Part shown: in pieces, positions 26,150 to 34,781 of the stretch
How the letters are laid out: each line of letters starts with the position of its first letter
How positions within the stretch are numbered: the stretch's first letter is position 1
Origin: Neomoorella thermoacetica
GTDB lineage: Bacteria > Bacillota > DSM-521 > Neomoorellales > Neomoorellaceae
Direction: 5' to 3'
NCBI RefSeq assembly: GCF_001875325.1
Contig: NZ_MDDC01000008.1
Span: 62,001 to 126,000, forward strand
DNA length: 64,000 nucleotides
Notes under the pieces: model-generated
The model's database searches: none
Told to the model about the DNA's origin: nothing
What the model saw: the letters and a program-made list of their open reading frames with translations, nothing else
Translations under genes and position numbers: made by a program

Positions 26150-26980
26150 CTAATACTCATTCGGCAGCTTTTTCAACTGGGCCAGGGTGAAGACGGGGCC
26201 GTCCAGGCAGACGTAACAACTGCCCAGGTTGCAGCGACCGCATTTGCCGATGCCGCACTTCATGCGCATCTCCAGGGTGGTCACAATCTGCTCGTCTTTA
26301 AAGCCCAGCTTCTCCATGGACTGGAGGACAAACTTGATCATAATGGGCGGGCCGCAGGTAATGGCCACCTTGCCTTCCGGCGCCGGATTCAACTCCTCGA
26401 CAAAGGCCGGGACGAAGCCCTCGTGACCCTGCCAGGTGTCGTCGCCCCGGTCGACGGTCACGTCCACCCGGCAGTTTTCCACCTTGGGCCAGTTGTTGAA
26501 GAGGTCATCCTTGAAGCACAGGTCGGCCGGGGAACGGGCGCCGTAGATTATCCACAAATGGCCATAATCCTTCCGGTGCTCGATGCAGTAGTTGATCAGG
26601 GAACGCACCGGCGCCAGGCCGATGCCGCCGCCGATGAAGAGGAGGTCCTTGCCCCGCATCATCTCCAGGGGGAACCCGTTGCCGTAGGGTCCCCGGATGC
26701 CGACACTCTGGCCCGGTTCGGCTTCATGGAGGGCGTCCGTCAGCATCCCGACTTTTTTAATGGCCAGTTCCAGGTGGTCCGGCCCCTGGGAGGTAATGGA
26801 GAACATGGCCTCCCCCACATCCAGGAGGGAGAGCATGGCCAGTTGCCCCGGCAGGGGTGTGAAGGGTTTACCGGTCTCGGTGGTGACATGGAAGGTTTTC
26901 ACATCCGGGGTTTCGTCGATAATTTTGGTAATCCGGCCCACCTGGGGTACCAGGGGGTTGACCCGCGCTGCTTCCGCCAT
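26150..26980 (-). CDS. flxA: FlxA-like NAD(P)H:flavin oxidoreductase subunit
   Basis: A 276-residue ferredoxin-NADP reductase-like subunit. An FAD-binding barrel (about 15-105, with RGPYGNGFPLEMM) is followed by a nucleotide-binding fold (FIGGGIGLAPVRSLI near 117). The C-terminal [2Fe-2S] cluster is held by cysteines at about 242, 247, 250 and 258. It is homologous to AsrB and hydrogenase gamma subunits. As the last gene of the hdr-flx operon, it is predicted to oxidise NAD(P)H and pass electrons through FlxB/C/D to HdrA. Its ATG overlaps the flxB stop by one base. Confidence 0.88.
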   Translation of the reverse strand: MAEAARVNPLVPQVGRITKIIDETPDVKTFHVTTETGKPFTPLPGQLAMLSLLDVGEAMFSITSQGPDHLELAIKKVGMLTDALHEAEPGQSVGIRGPYGNGFPLEMMRGKDLLFIGGGIGLAPVRSLINYCIEHRKDYGHLWIIYGARSPADLCFKDDLFNNWPKVENCRVDVTVDRGDDTWQGHEGFVPAFVEELNPAPEGKVAITCGPPIMIKFVLQSMEKLGFKDEQIVTTLEMRMKCGIGKCGRCNLGSCYVCLDGPVFTLAQLKKLPNEY

Positions 26981-27981
26981 TACAAGGTCACCTCCTTGAC
27001 CTCGCGGATTACCCGGGTAATATCAACGTTCACCGGGCAGCGATCCAGGCAGCGGCCGCAGCCCACACAGGCGAATTTGCCGTAGCGCTCCGGAAAGTAC
27101 TGGAGCTTGTGCAGGAAGCGGTTACGCAAGCGTTCCTTCTTGGAAGGCCGGGGGTTGTGGCCGCCGGCCATACGGGTGTATTCGGAGAACATGCAGGAGT
27201 CCCAGCAGCGGAATTTATAGCCGCTGTCACCCTGGTTTTCACCCTGGATATCGAAGCAGTGGCAGGTGGGGCAGAGGTAAGTGCAGGCGCCGCATCCCAG
27301 GCACTTGCGGCTGACGGCCGTCCAGTAAGGATGTTCAAACATTCGCTGCAGTTTTTCCGTTACCCCGCCGGTATCCACCTGCAAACCGGGAGCTGCTGCC
27401 GCCGGGGGATGGGCGTTCCCCGCCTCTTCCAGGAGATTTCCGGCCTGCTTTAACAACTCCTTGCCGGCGTCGGTGATTGCCTCCAGGAGATAACCGCCTT
27501 CCCCGGGCCACATCTGGACATCAGCACCTTCGGCGCGGCCGGGGTCGATGCCAAAGGCGGTGCAGAAACAGGCAGGCTGGGCCTCATTACAGGCCAGGGC
27601 TACTATCCGCGTGTTCTCCCGGCGCTGGCGGTAGAATTCATCGACATACCCCCGGGTCAAGAAAACGTCATCCATAATCAAGAGGCTGCGGGCGTCACAG
27701 GAGCGGATGCCTACCAGCACCCGCTTCTCTTCCAGGGGAGGCAGGGTTTCCAGGGTGGCGGCAGGGCCGTTCACCTGGTAACGATACATGGCTTCCGTCC
27801 GTGGGAAAAAGAGGTCCTTGGGCGGTTCCAGGGTATTGCCCTGGCCCAGGGTCAACTTGCCTTTACCATCCCAGGGGGTAAAAATACTTGTCCCCTCCCG
27901 CTCCTGGGGAACGAAGACCCTGGCTCCCCCGGCCCAGGCGGAGATCAGTTCCGGCAGTTTGTCTTGGCCTATTTTCAACAT
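26980..27981 (-). CDS. flxB: FlxB-like iron-sulfur subunit (AsrA family)
   Basis: A 333-residue cytoplasmic protein with a C-terminal pair of [4Fe-4S] motifs, CLGCGACTYLCPTCHC (near 231) and CVGCGRCLDRCP (near 305). It shows the AsrA/hydrogenase-beta family block ILVGIRSCDARSL-type sequence (VGIRSCDARSLLIMD). It is expected to relay electrons between FlxA and FlxC. The ATG at 27981 follows GGGGGAGGTGG and is 15 bases from the flxC stop. Length and order match flxB of characterised flxABCD-hdrABC clusters. Confidence 0.85.
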   Translation of the reverse strand: MLKIGQDKLPELISAWAGGARVFVPQEREGTSIFTPWDGKGKLTLGQGNTLEPPKDLFFPRTEAMYRYQVNGPAATLETLPPLEEKRVLVGIRSCDARSLLIMDDVFLTRGYVDEFYRQRRENTRIVALACNEAQPACFCTAFGIDPGRAEGADVQMWPGEGGYLLEAITDAGKELLKQAGNLLEEAGNAHPPAAAAPGLQVDTGGVTEKLQRMFEHPYWTAVSRKCLGCGACTYLCPTCHCFDIQGENQGDSGYKFRCWDSCMFSEYTRMAGGHNPRPSKKERLRNRFLHKLQYFPERYGKFACVGCGRCLDRCPVNVDITRVIREVKEVTL

Positions 27982-27996
27982 GTCGCCACCTCCCCC

Positions 27997-28908
27997 CTAC
28001 TTATGAAACTCGTCCGGATCATTGAGGTCGTACTGGCCCAGGGGCGGCCGTACTTCCAGATCCAGGCCCGCTTCGTATTCGCCGAAGAGTTCGTTCAAGT
28101 CTTTGATAATCTTCTTGTTAAGGGCCATAATAGGAATCCCCTCCGGGCAGACCCGCTCGCACTCGCCGCACTCAATGCACCGCCCGGCAACGTGCATGGC
28201 CCTGGTGATGGCAAAGAACTGGTTTTCACTGCGGCTCATCTGCTTGCCGCACCAGCCCGATTGGCTGCGGTCGAAGATGCACTCCCGGCAGTTGCAGGCC
28301 GGGCAGATGTTGCGGCAGGCGTAGCAGCGCAGGCAGCGGTCGTACTGACTGGTCCAGAAGGCGTAACGCTCGTCGGGGTTCATGGCCTCGATTTTTTCCA
28401 CCATCGCGAAACGGCCTTCGGCCGTGGCCGCCGCTTCCCGGGCACCGGCGCCCCTGTCTTCCTGGAGGAGCTCGTCATAGATTACCGGCCCGGGGTGGGT
28501 GCAGTAGAGGCACTTCTCCGCCAGGGGCACCTCCGCCCGGCGGGCTTCTCCCAGGGCGGCCGCCCGGCGGCCGTCCTTGACCCCGGAGCAGTTGATGCCG
28601 ATGAGGTAGACCCGCTCCCGCTGGAACTGGTTGTCCTGGAGGAGCCGGTTAACGCCCCGGGCGTCGCAGCCCTTGACGAAGAGGGCGATCTTCTCTTCCC
28701 CCAGTTTATAATCCAGGAGGTATTTGGCCAGGTTGTTGGTGCAAAATTCGTCCCAAACCAGGCGCTCGCAATCGTCCGGATCGGTGATAAAGGCGGGCGG
28801 CGACAGGTACCAGAAGGTTCCCTTCTCCCAGCCGATAACCACCTGGACCTCCTTCTTGCTCAGTAACTCCCGGGCCCGGGTACGCATCTGCTCTTGCAGG
28901 CTACTCAT
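27997..28908 (-). CDS. flxC: FlxC-like iron-sulfur subunit
   Basis: A 303-residue protein with an N-terminal FrhB/hydrogenase-beta-type domain (LFVKGCDARGVNRLL) and two C-terminal cluster motifs. These are CLRCYACRNICPACNC (near 189) and CIECGECERVCPEG (near 243), with extra cysteines in CTHPGP. It should carry electrons from FlxB towards FlxD. Its ATG overlaps the flxD stop as ATGA, so the two are translationally coupled. Confidence 0.83.
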   Translation of the reverse strand: MSSLQEQMRTRARELLSKKEVQVVIGWEKGTFWYLSPPAFITDPDDCERLVWDEFCTNNLAKYLLDYKLGEEKIALFVKGCDARGVNRLLQDNQFQRERVYLIGINCSGVKDGRRAAALGEARRAEVPLAEKCLYCTHPGPVIYDELLQEDRGAGAREAAATAEGRFAMVEKIEAMNPDERYAFWTSQYDRCLRCYACRNICPACNCRECIFDRSQSGWCGKQMSRSENQFFAITRAMHVAGRCIECGECERVCPEGIPIMALNKKIIKDLNELFGEYEAGLDLEVRPPLGQYDLNDPDEFHK

Positions 28909-29339
28909 GCGTCATCCCTCAACTTCCTGTTGGGCCCCAGGGCCCGGATTTCCTCGGTTATCTGGGTGATGATCTGGGCAAAACGGGGGCCTTCCGAGCC
29001 GGAGACCCAGCGTGCCTGGAGTCGCTCCGGCTCCAGGCCCATGAATTGGAGGACCCGCTGCATTAAGAGGAAACGGCGGCGGGTGAAGTAATTGCCACTA
29101 ACATAGTGGCAGTCGCCCGGGTGTCATCCGGAGACCAGGACCCCGTCGGCCCCGCGCTGAAAAGCCCGCAGTACGAACTGGGGATTTATCCGGCCCGAGC
29201 AGGGCACCCGGATGACCCGCACGTTGGCCGGGTACTGCAACCGGTTGAGACCCGCCAGGTCAGCCCCGGCATAGGCGCACCAGTTGCAGCAAAAGGCTAC
29301 AATTTTGGGCTCCCAGTCCGGCGTCTGGGCTACAGACAT
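28905..29339 (-). CDS. flxD: FlxD/MvhD-like subunit, selenoprotein (in-frame UGA)
   Basis: A 144-residue MvhD-type [2Fe-2S] subunit that links electron-input proteins to HdrA. Conserved cysteines are Cys17, 18 and 21 ([12 protein letters not shown]) and Cys47 (VPCSGR). The frame meets UGA at 29124-29126 (codon 72) and then continues with the family block [11 protein letters not shown] and a normal C-terminus to a TGA at 28905. Relatives have Cys at codon 72 (GCHPGDCHY), so selenocysteine is the natural reading, and the hairpin at 29093-29111 supports it. The start overlaps the hdrA stop by 10 bases. An annotation that ends at the UGA truncates the protein by half. Confidence 0.9.
29093..29126 (-). 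promoter_or_regulatory. SECIS-like element and UGA of flxD
   Basis: UGA occupies 29124-29126. Twelve bases later TGCCACTA and TAGTGGCA form an uninterrupted 8-bp stem closed by a TGT loop (29093-29111). The loop lies about 20 bases after the UGA, within the distance used by bacterial SECIS elements. It also encodes CHYVSGN, so the hairpin coexists with a conserved protein motif. Confidence 0.8.
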
Positions 29340-31312
29340 ACCGCATCCACCTCCGCCAGTATTTGTTCGTTGGTAAAGCCGCGTAGATTCATGGCGCTGG
29401 ACGGGCAGGCCACCGAGCAGGTGCCACAGCCCTGGCACAGGCCGTTGTTCACCGACGCCACCCGGCGGCTGACCTGCCGGCCGGCTACCCGTTCAGTAAT
29501 GGTCTTAATGGAAATGGCCTTGTAAGGACAGATCTTTTCGCACATGGCGCAACCGGAGCAGATGCTTTCATCTACGGCGGCGATCATGGGATCGGTGGCC
29601 ATTTCATCCTTGGCAAAGAGCTGGCAGACCTTGACGGCCGCCGCGCTGGCCTGGGAGACGGTGTCGGGGATATCTTTGGGCCCCTGGCAGGCCCCGGCCA
29701 GGAAGACACCGGCAGTAAAGGTCTCCACCGGCCGCAGTTTCGGGTGGGCCTCCTGGAAGAAGCCGTCTTTATCAGTCTGCAGGCCGATCATCTTGGCCAC
29801 CCTGTCCCAGCCCTCGCTGGGGACCATGGCCGTAGCCAGTACCACCATGTCGGCGGCAACTTCCACCTGGCGGCCAAGCAAGGTATCCTCACCGCGGACA
29901 ATGAGCTTATCGCCCTCCTGGAAGACCCGGCTCACCCGGCCCCGGACGTAGACGGCTCCCTCGTGGACAGAGCGTTGCTGGAATTCCTCGTAAGCCTTGC
30001 CCGGGGTGCGGATATCCATATAGAAGACAATTGCCTGGGAGTCGGGAATCTTCTCCAGCACCTGGTGGGCGTGCTTGGCCGTATACATACAGCAGGCCCG
30101 GGAGCAGTAGCTCTTGCCCTTGGCCTCGTCCCGGGAACCCACGCACTTGATGAAGACCACCGTCTTGGGTTCCTTGCCGTCGGATGGCCGCAGGATCTTG
30201 CCGCCGGTGGGGCCGGAGGCGTTGTTCAGGCGTTCGAAGTGCATGCCGGTGATGACATCCGGGTACTTGCCGTAGCCGTACTCACCGTAAACCTCTTCCC
30301 ATTTAAAGAGGTCATAGCCGGTGGACACTACAATGGCGCCGAAGTTCTCGGTTATAACATCGTCCTGTTGCTCATAGTCAATGGCCTTGGCCGGGCAGAC
30401 CTTCTGGCAGACGCCGCACTTGCCTTTGGTGAACTGGCGGCAGTGCTCCCGGTCGATTACCGGCACTGCCGGCACCGCCTGGGGGAAGGGCAGGTAAATG
30501 GCCTTGCGCTTGCCCAGGCCCAGGTCGAATTCGCTGTCGGCTTTGGTAGGGCATTTCTCCCAGCAGGTACCGCAGCCGGTACACTTGCTGGCGTCCACCG
30601 AGCGGGCCTTCTGGCGAATGGTCACTTCGAAATTGCCTACATATCCCGCGATATTTTCTACTTCCGCATAGGTCATGAGTTTAATATGAGGGTGCTGCGC
30701 CGCAGCAACCATTTTCGGCGTGCTTATTCAAGCAGAGCAGTCCAGGGTCGGGAAGGTCTTGTCCAGCTTGACCATATTGCCGCCGATGGTCGGTTCCCGG
30801 TCTAACAGCACCACCTCGTAGCCGGTATCGGCAATATCCAGGGCGGCCTGCATACCGGCAATACCGGCGCCGATGACCAGGGCCCGCTTGGTAATGGGGA
30901 TAGTGGCCGCCTGGAGGGGGCCATCCCGGTTCACCTTCGCCACGGCGGCCCGCACCAGGTCGATGGCCTTGGGGGTAGCCCTGTCTTTATCACGAGCATG
31001 GACCCAGGCGCACTGCTCGCGGATATTGGCCATTTCAAAAAGATAGGGATTGATGCCGGCACTCTCCACCGTCTTCCGGAATGTCGGCTCGTGGAGGCGG
31101 GGCGAGCAGGAGGCCACCACTACCCGGTCCAGGCGCTGTTCCTTGATGGCCTTACGAATGAGTTCCTGCCCCGGGTCGGAGCACATATACTGGTAATCAG
31201 TGGCGTAAACAACCCCGGGAAAACTCCCGGCCGTTGCGGCCACTTTCTTAACATCGACCACAGAGGCGATATTGGTGCCGCAGTGGCAGATGAAAACGCC
31301 AATGCGTTTCAT
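29330..31312 (-). CDS. hdrA: HdrA, FAD electron-bifurcating subunit, selenoprotein (in-frame UGA)
   Basis: A 660-residue flavoprotein that splits an electron pair between ferredoxin and HdrB. Features are CHCG (10-13), the FAD fold GAGIAG (148-153), codon 195 = UGA in the context DCSA-U-ISTPKM, and four Fe-S motifs. The motifs are [11 protein letters not shown] (from 244), CGVCQKVC (from 299), [11 protein letters not shown] (from 585) and [11 protein letters not shown] (from 626). Relatives have Cys at codon 195 (CSACILTPKM), and methanococcal HdrA has Sec there. The two open halves are in the same frame with no base change, so this is recoding rather than a frameshift or pseudogene. ATG 31312 overlaps the hdrB stop. 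Confidence 0.92.
30690..30730 (-). promoter_or_regulatory. SECIS-like element and UGA of hdrA
   Basis: UGA is at 30728-30730. Seventeen bases on, GGTTGCTGC pairs with GCAGCACCC around a GGC loop (six continuous pairs, one mismatch, two more). The loop starts with GG, as bacterial SECIS apical loops usually do, and lies about 26 bases after the UGA. Confidence 0.8.
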
Positions 31313-32208
31313 GCTGTTTCCCTCCTTGTGGCCGGGTGCCGCAGGATTTCCTTGGCCTCCAGCAAGGGAAGCGGGTTAACAAAGTGGGTGGTCAGGCCCA
31401 GGTCTTTGGGCGCGTAACCCAGGGCCAGGCCCATGAGTTCCGTAAAGTAGAAAATGGGTAGCTGCAACTGGTCGCCGTGGGCTGCCGCCGCCTGGGCCTC
31501 CCGCATGTCCAGGTTCAGGAAGCACAGGGGGCAGGCGGTGACGACGCCTTCGGCACCGGCGTCCCTGGCGTGGCGCAGGACCTGATAGATCATCCGGACG
31601 CCGATATCCCCCCGGGCCGTGGCGAGGCTCCCGCCACAACATTCAGTCTTGTAGGACCAGCTGACGGCTTCGCCCCCCAGGGCGTCAATCAGGCGATCCA
31701 TGGTCATGGGGTCCTCCGGGTCGTCAAAGGCCGTTAACTTTGGCGGCCGGACCAGGAGACAGCCGTAATAAGCCGCCAGTTTCAGGCCCGCCAGTGGCTT
31801 GACCACCTGTTCCTTGATTTTCTCCAGGCCGACCCCATTGACCATGACGTCCAGGAAGGCCCTGGTCTTATTGGTGGCCCGGTAATCCCGGCCAATAATT
31901 TCGCTGATAGTAGCTTGCATGCTTTCCGATTCCCGCACGGCCGCCTCGGCGGCCCGCAGGCGGTTAAAGCAGGCGGCGCAGGGCACGGCCACGTCCAGCC
32001 CTTCGGCCTCGGCGATGGCGAGATTCCGTGCCGGCAGGGCCAGAGAGAGGAGGTGATTGTTATTATGGGCGGCCGTGGCGCCGCAGCAACTCCAGTCAGG
32101 GATCTCCCAGAGCTCTACCCCCAGGTGCCGGGCTACCAGTTTCGCCGACTGGTTGTACTCCTTGGCCGTAGCCTCCAGGGAGCAACCCGGGTAATAGGCG
32201 TATTTCAA
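31309..32208 (-). CDS. hdrB: HdrB-like heterodisulfide reductase subunit
   Basis: A 299-residue protein with two CCG domains. The first has the Cys9 region YPGCSLEATAKEY, then SCCGATAAHNN (about 41-50) and PCAACFNR (near 78). The second has GCLLVRPPK (near 150), ECCGGSLA (near 194) and CPLCFLN. These motifs bind the noncubane clusters of the disulfide-reducing site in HdrB. The true acceptor in this bacterium is unknown. The start ATG overlaps the hdrC stop as ATGA. Confidence 0.92.
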   Translation of the reverse strand: MKYAYYPGCSLEATAKEYNQSAKLVARHLGVELWEIPDWSCCGATAAHNNNHLLSLALPARNLAIAEAEGLDVAVPCAACFNRLRAAEAAVRESESMQATISEIIGRDYRATNKTRAFLDVMVNGVGLEKIKEQVVKPLAGLKLAAYYGCLLVRPPKLTAFDDPEDPMTMDRLIDALGGEAVSWSYKTECCGGSLATARGDIGVRMIYQVLRHARDAGAEGVVTACPLCFLNLDMREAQAAAAHGDQLQLPIFYFTELMGLALGYAPKDLGLTTHFVNPLPLLEAKEILRHPATRRETA

Positions 32209-32777
32209 GACCGGCCACCTCCTCGGGCACGAACCCGGGCGAAGATATTTTTTATCCCGGCAATGTCCTTGATCTTCATGGGGAAGGGGCTGATCTTCCC
32301 TTTCAGCAACAGGGGCGGCGCCAGCAGGGCGTCCTTGAAGGGCTGGCCCGATTGCAGGTTGTACTGGACCATAAGCCCCATCTCGTGGGCCCGGCCGTAA
32401 CGCTCCAACGTCCCCAGGAAGGCTTGCTCAAAGATATCGACTTTTTTCTCATTGATCATGCCCCGCCGGCGGGCTTCCTGGCGCACAGCCTCCATAAGCC
32501 GCGGCAGGTTGACTTCCCGGGGGCAGCGGGTGTAACAGGCCTGGCAACTGGCGCACAGCCAGGGGGTATGACTCTTCAAGGCCACTTCCCCCAGGCCCAG
32601 CTGCAACAGGCGAATAACCTGGCGCGGCGTGTAGTCCATCCATGGGGCCACCGGGCAACCGGCCGAGCACTTGCCACACTGGTAACAATCACTCAAAACA
32701 ACTCCGCTTTCGGCCTCGACCTGGTTTTTTAAGGTCTGGTTCCGGCGCAGGGAGCCGGCCAGCTCCACCCGTTCCAT
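32205..32777 (-). CDS. hdrC: HdrC-like iron-sulfur subunit
   Basis: A 190-residue electron relay with two [4Fe-4S] motifs, CYQCGKCSAGCP (near 34) and CASCQACYTRCP (near 75), the second with the typical prolyl ending. HdrC passes electrons from HdrA to HdrB. I used the ATG at 32777, which follows GAGGGTGAGGA. A GTG three codons upstream is less likely. It is the first gene of the seven-gene operon. Confidence 0.92.
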   Translation of the reverse strand: MERVELAGSLRRNQTLKNQVEAESGVVLSDCYQCGKCSAGCPVAPWMDYTPRQVIRLLQLGLGEVALKSHTPWLCASCQACYTRCPREVNLPRLMEAVRQEARRRGMINEKKVDIFEQAFLGTLERYGRAHEMGLMVQYNLQSGQPFKDALLAPPLLLKGKISPFPMKIKDIAGIKNIFARVRARGGGRS

Positions 32778-32813
32778 ACTCCTCACCCTCTTTCTTTGTT
32801 CCTTCGAGCACTT

Positions 32814-32855
32814 AAACAGCCAAAAAATACTCGTCTTTTATAATTCTTGCTGTTT
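32814..32855. promoter_or_regulatory. Inverted repeat in the hdr-flx leader region
   Basis: AAACAGC (32814-32820) and GCTGTTT (32849-32855) flank an AT-rich stretch with TATAAAA on the minus strand. The position 37 bases ahead of hdrC suits a regulatory site, but no regulator is identified. Confidence 0.3.
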
Positions 32856-32885
32856 GGTCAGATTCCTCTTTTTAAACGAAAAAAA

Positions 32886-32908
32886 CCTGGCCCTTTTAAC
32901 GGGCCAGG
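32886..32908 (-). terminator. Terminator overlapping the end of the reductase gene
   Basis: CCTGGCCC/GGGCCAGG, 8 bp with a 7-base loop, followed on the minus strand by seven T. The stem starts inside the last codons of the upstream gene and the stop codon TAA (32896-32898) lies in the loop. Confidence 0.9.
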
Positions 32909-34032
32909 CGAAATATGGCGTAGCGCCGGGTCAGGTACTGCCAGAGGTCGCGGTAGGTATCCCGGCCGAAGAGTACCTCCACCAGGCGCCTGGCTATCCC
33001 GGGGTTGGCCGTCACCAGGCGATGGACCACCGGGGTAAAGGCATAAACCACCCGGGCAATGCGCCGGGCGTAGTGGAGGGGCTGTAATAACTCGTCGTTG
33101 AGCCGGCGGGAGTAAGCCTGCGGCTCCCCTGTACCTGCCAGGGTGGCCATGATTGTTTCCGCCGCCAGGCGACCGCTCCTGAGGGCATAGTAAATACCCT
33201 CCCCGGAGAAGGGATCCACCAGCCCGGCGGCGTCCCCCACCAGGAAGGCCCGGCCGGTGTGAAAGACGCTCGCCCGGCCGTCGGCCGCCGGGATAACCGC
33301 GCCGCGATAGCGTAAGTTTGCCGGCACCGCCAGGCCCAGCCCGCGGCAAAAGGTATCGAAGTAGAGCCCCAGGCCCTTTACCTGGCGGGTGAAGGAGCCT
33401 ATCCCCACCGAGAGGTGGTCACTCTTGGGAAAGACCCAGCCGTAGCCGGAGGGAATACCGCCATAGCTCAGGTGAACCTGGCCCCGGTAACTCGCCAGAT
33501 GACCGGCGTCAAGCGGCATTTCGCACTCCAGGGTTATGCCGGCCGTCCCGCCGGTTTTAAAGGGCAGGCTGCGCCGCACCAGGCTCAGGGCGCCGTCGGC
33601 CCCCACCAGGAAACGCCCTTCCCAGGTACAGCCGTCTTCCCCTTGCACCGCCACCCCCCTTGCTGTTTCCGTCACCCCGGTCACCCGGTAGCCGTCCCGG
33701 ACCTCGGCTCCGGCCCTGGCTGCCTCCGTGAGGAGCCACGAATCGAACTTTTCCCTGCTGACCATTCTTATTACCGGCTGCTTAAAGGTTATCTTCAGGG
33801 GATGTTCCTGTCGATGGTAAAAGATGATTTCATAGGTATTATTTTCTACCAAGTCTTCCCAACCCGCTTCCAGCTCACCCTGGGCCTTCCCGGTCAAACC
33901 GCCGCCACATGGTTTATAACGGGGAAAACGCGCCCGGTCAAATATGGCCACCTTAAGACCCTGGCGGGCCAGCAGGCGACCGCAGGTGCTCCCGGCCGGA
34001 CCGGCGCCGCAGATTAAAACATCGTATTGCAA
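32896..34032 (-). CDS. Geranylgeranyl-reductase-family flavoprotein
   Basis: A 378-residue FAD protein with the N-terminal GAGPAGSTCGRLLARQG fold, FPRYKPCGGGLTGKA and the C-terminal GDAAGLVDPFSGEGIYYAL block. These define the geranylgeranyl reductase/ChlP family, which hydrogenates isoprenoid chains or related lipids and quinones. The substrate here is not known. It lies next to the hdr-flx operon but with its own terminator and an opposing plus-strand neighbour, so a functional link is not established. Confidence 0.87.
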   Translation of the reverse strand: MQYDVLICGAGPAGSTCGRLLARQGLKVAIFDRARFPRYKPCGGGLTGKAQGELEAGWEDLVENNTYEIIFYHRQEHPLKITFKQPVIRMVSREKFDSWLLTEAARAGAEVRDGYRVTGVTETARGVAVQGEDGCTWEGRFLVGADGALSLVRRSLPFKTGGTAGITLECEMPLDAGHLASYRGQVHLSYGGIPSGYGWVFPKSDHLSVGIGSFTRQVKGLGLYFDTFCRGLGLAVPANLRYRGAVIPAADGRASVFHTGRAFLVGDAAGLVDPFSGEGIYYALRSGRLAAETIMATLAGTGEPQAYSRRLNDELLQPLHYARRIARVVYAFTPVVHRLVTANPGIARRLVEVLFGRDTYRDLWQYLTRRYAIFRLAR

Positions 34033-34139
34033 AAGCAGCCACCTCGTCGAAAATCCTTTGTTTTAATTATATCCGCATAGTGGCCAGGTAAAAGGCCATA
34101 ATAAAAATAAATTTTGGATCTCCAAAGGAGGATCTTAGT

Positions 34140-34628
34140 ATGGCAAAAACAGTAGTTGCCGTCTTTAGCAACGAACAGGTGGCCAAAGAGGCCGTTGAAG
34201 ACCTGCGCCGGTCCGGCTTTGACCGGGAAATATCCATCCTGGCCAAAGACCAGGGCCGGGAGGGCGGTGACCGGGAAGGCGGCCTGAATATGGGAGCCGG
34301 CACCGGTGGGATCAGTGACGGCGTGACCACCGGCGGCGTACTGGGCGGCCTGGCCGGCCTGGCGGCCGGTGCCGGGGCCCTGGTAATCCCCGGCATCGGC
34401 CCTCTCATCGCAGCCGGTCCCATCGCCGGCCTCCTCTCGGGCGCGGCCACCGGAGGCGTTGCCGGCGGGCTCATCGACTGGGGCATCCCGGAAGCCGAGG
34501 GCCGGGAATACGAAAACGAAATCCGCCAGGGCAAAATGCTGGTTTCCGTTCGCTGTGACGATCAGCGTGCCGATCAGGCCAACAAGATCTTGAAGGACCA
34601 CGGGGCCGAACGGGTCCGCATCCACTAG
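34140..34628 (+). CDS. Glycine-zipper general-stress-type protein
   Basis: A 162-residue protein with an N-terminal YflT/GSP17M-like fold (TVVAVFSNEQVAKEAVEDLRR). A long Gly/Ala-rich middle (about 52-118) with GxxxG glycine zippers could enter a membrane, and a C-terminal beta-alpha-beta repeat (MLVSVRCDDQRADQANKIL) follows. It resembles small stress-induced proteins of spore formers. AAAGGAGG lies in front of ATG 34140. A hairpin follows the gene, so it forms a single transcription unit. Confidence 0.78.
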   Translation: MAKTVVAVFSNEQVAKEAVEDLRRSGFDREISILAKDQGREGGDREGGLNMGAGTGGISDGVTTGGVLGGLAGLAAGAGALVIPGIGPLIAAGPIAGLLSGAATGGVAGGLIDWGIPEAEGREYENEIRQGKMLVSVRCDDQRADQANKILKDHGAERVRIH

Positions 34629-34644
34629 TTTGAAATTAAAGGAA

Positions 34645-34669
34645 GCCGGGTTATACTTTGTAACCCGGC
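34645..34669 (+). terminator. Terminator after the stress-type gene
   Basis: GCCGGGTTA/TAACCCGGC stem of 9 bp with a 7-base loop, 17 bases after the stop. The downstream T run is interrupted (CTCTTACTTTA). Confidence 0.65.
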
Positions 34670-34781
34670 CTCTTACTTTAACGGCAGATCCGGCCTGTCT
34701 TTCCAGGAATGCCTTGTATGCTGCGGTCAGTGACGGTCGAAGCTAATTAGCGGAGGGCAGTACAAATAAGGAGGCTGGATC

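Noticed and set aside
30728-30730. hdrA as two genes or a frameshifted pseudogene
   Set aside because: The frame does not change across the UGA and the flanking motif is the known Cys/Sec site, so recoding explains it better.
29744-30805. Plus-strand ORF opposite hdrA
   Set aside because: A compositional shadow; no start signal and no recognisable domain.
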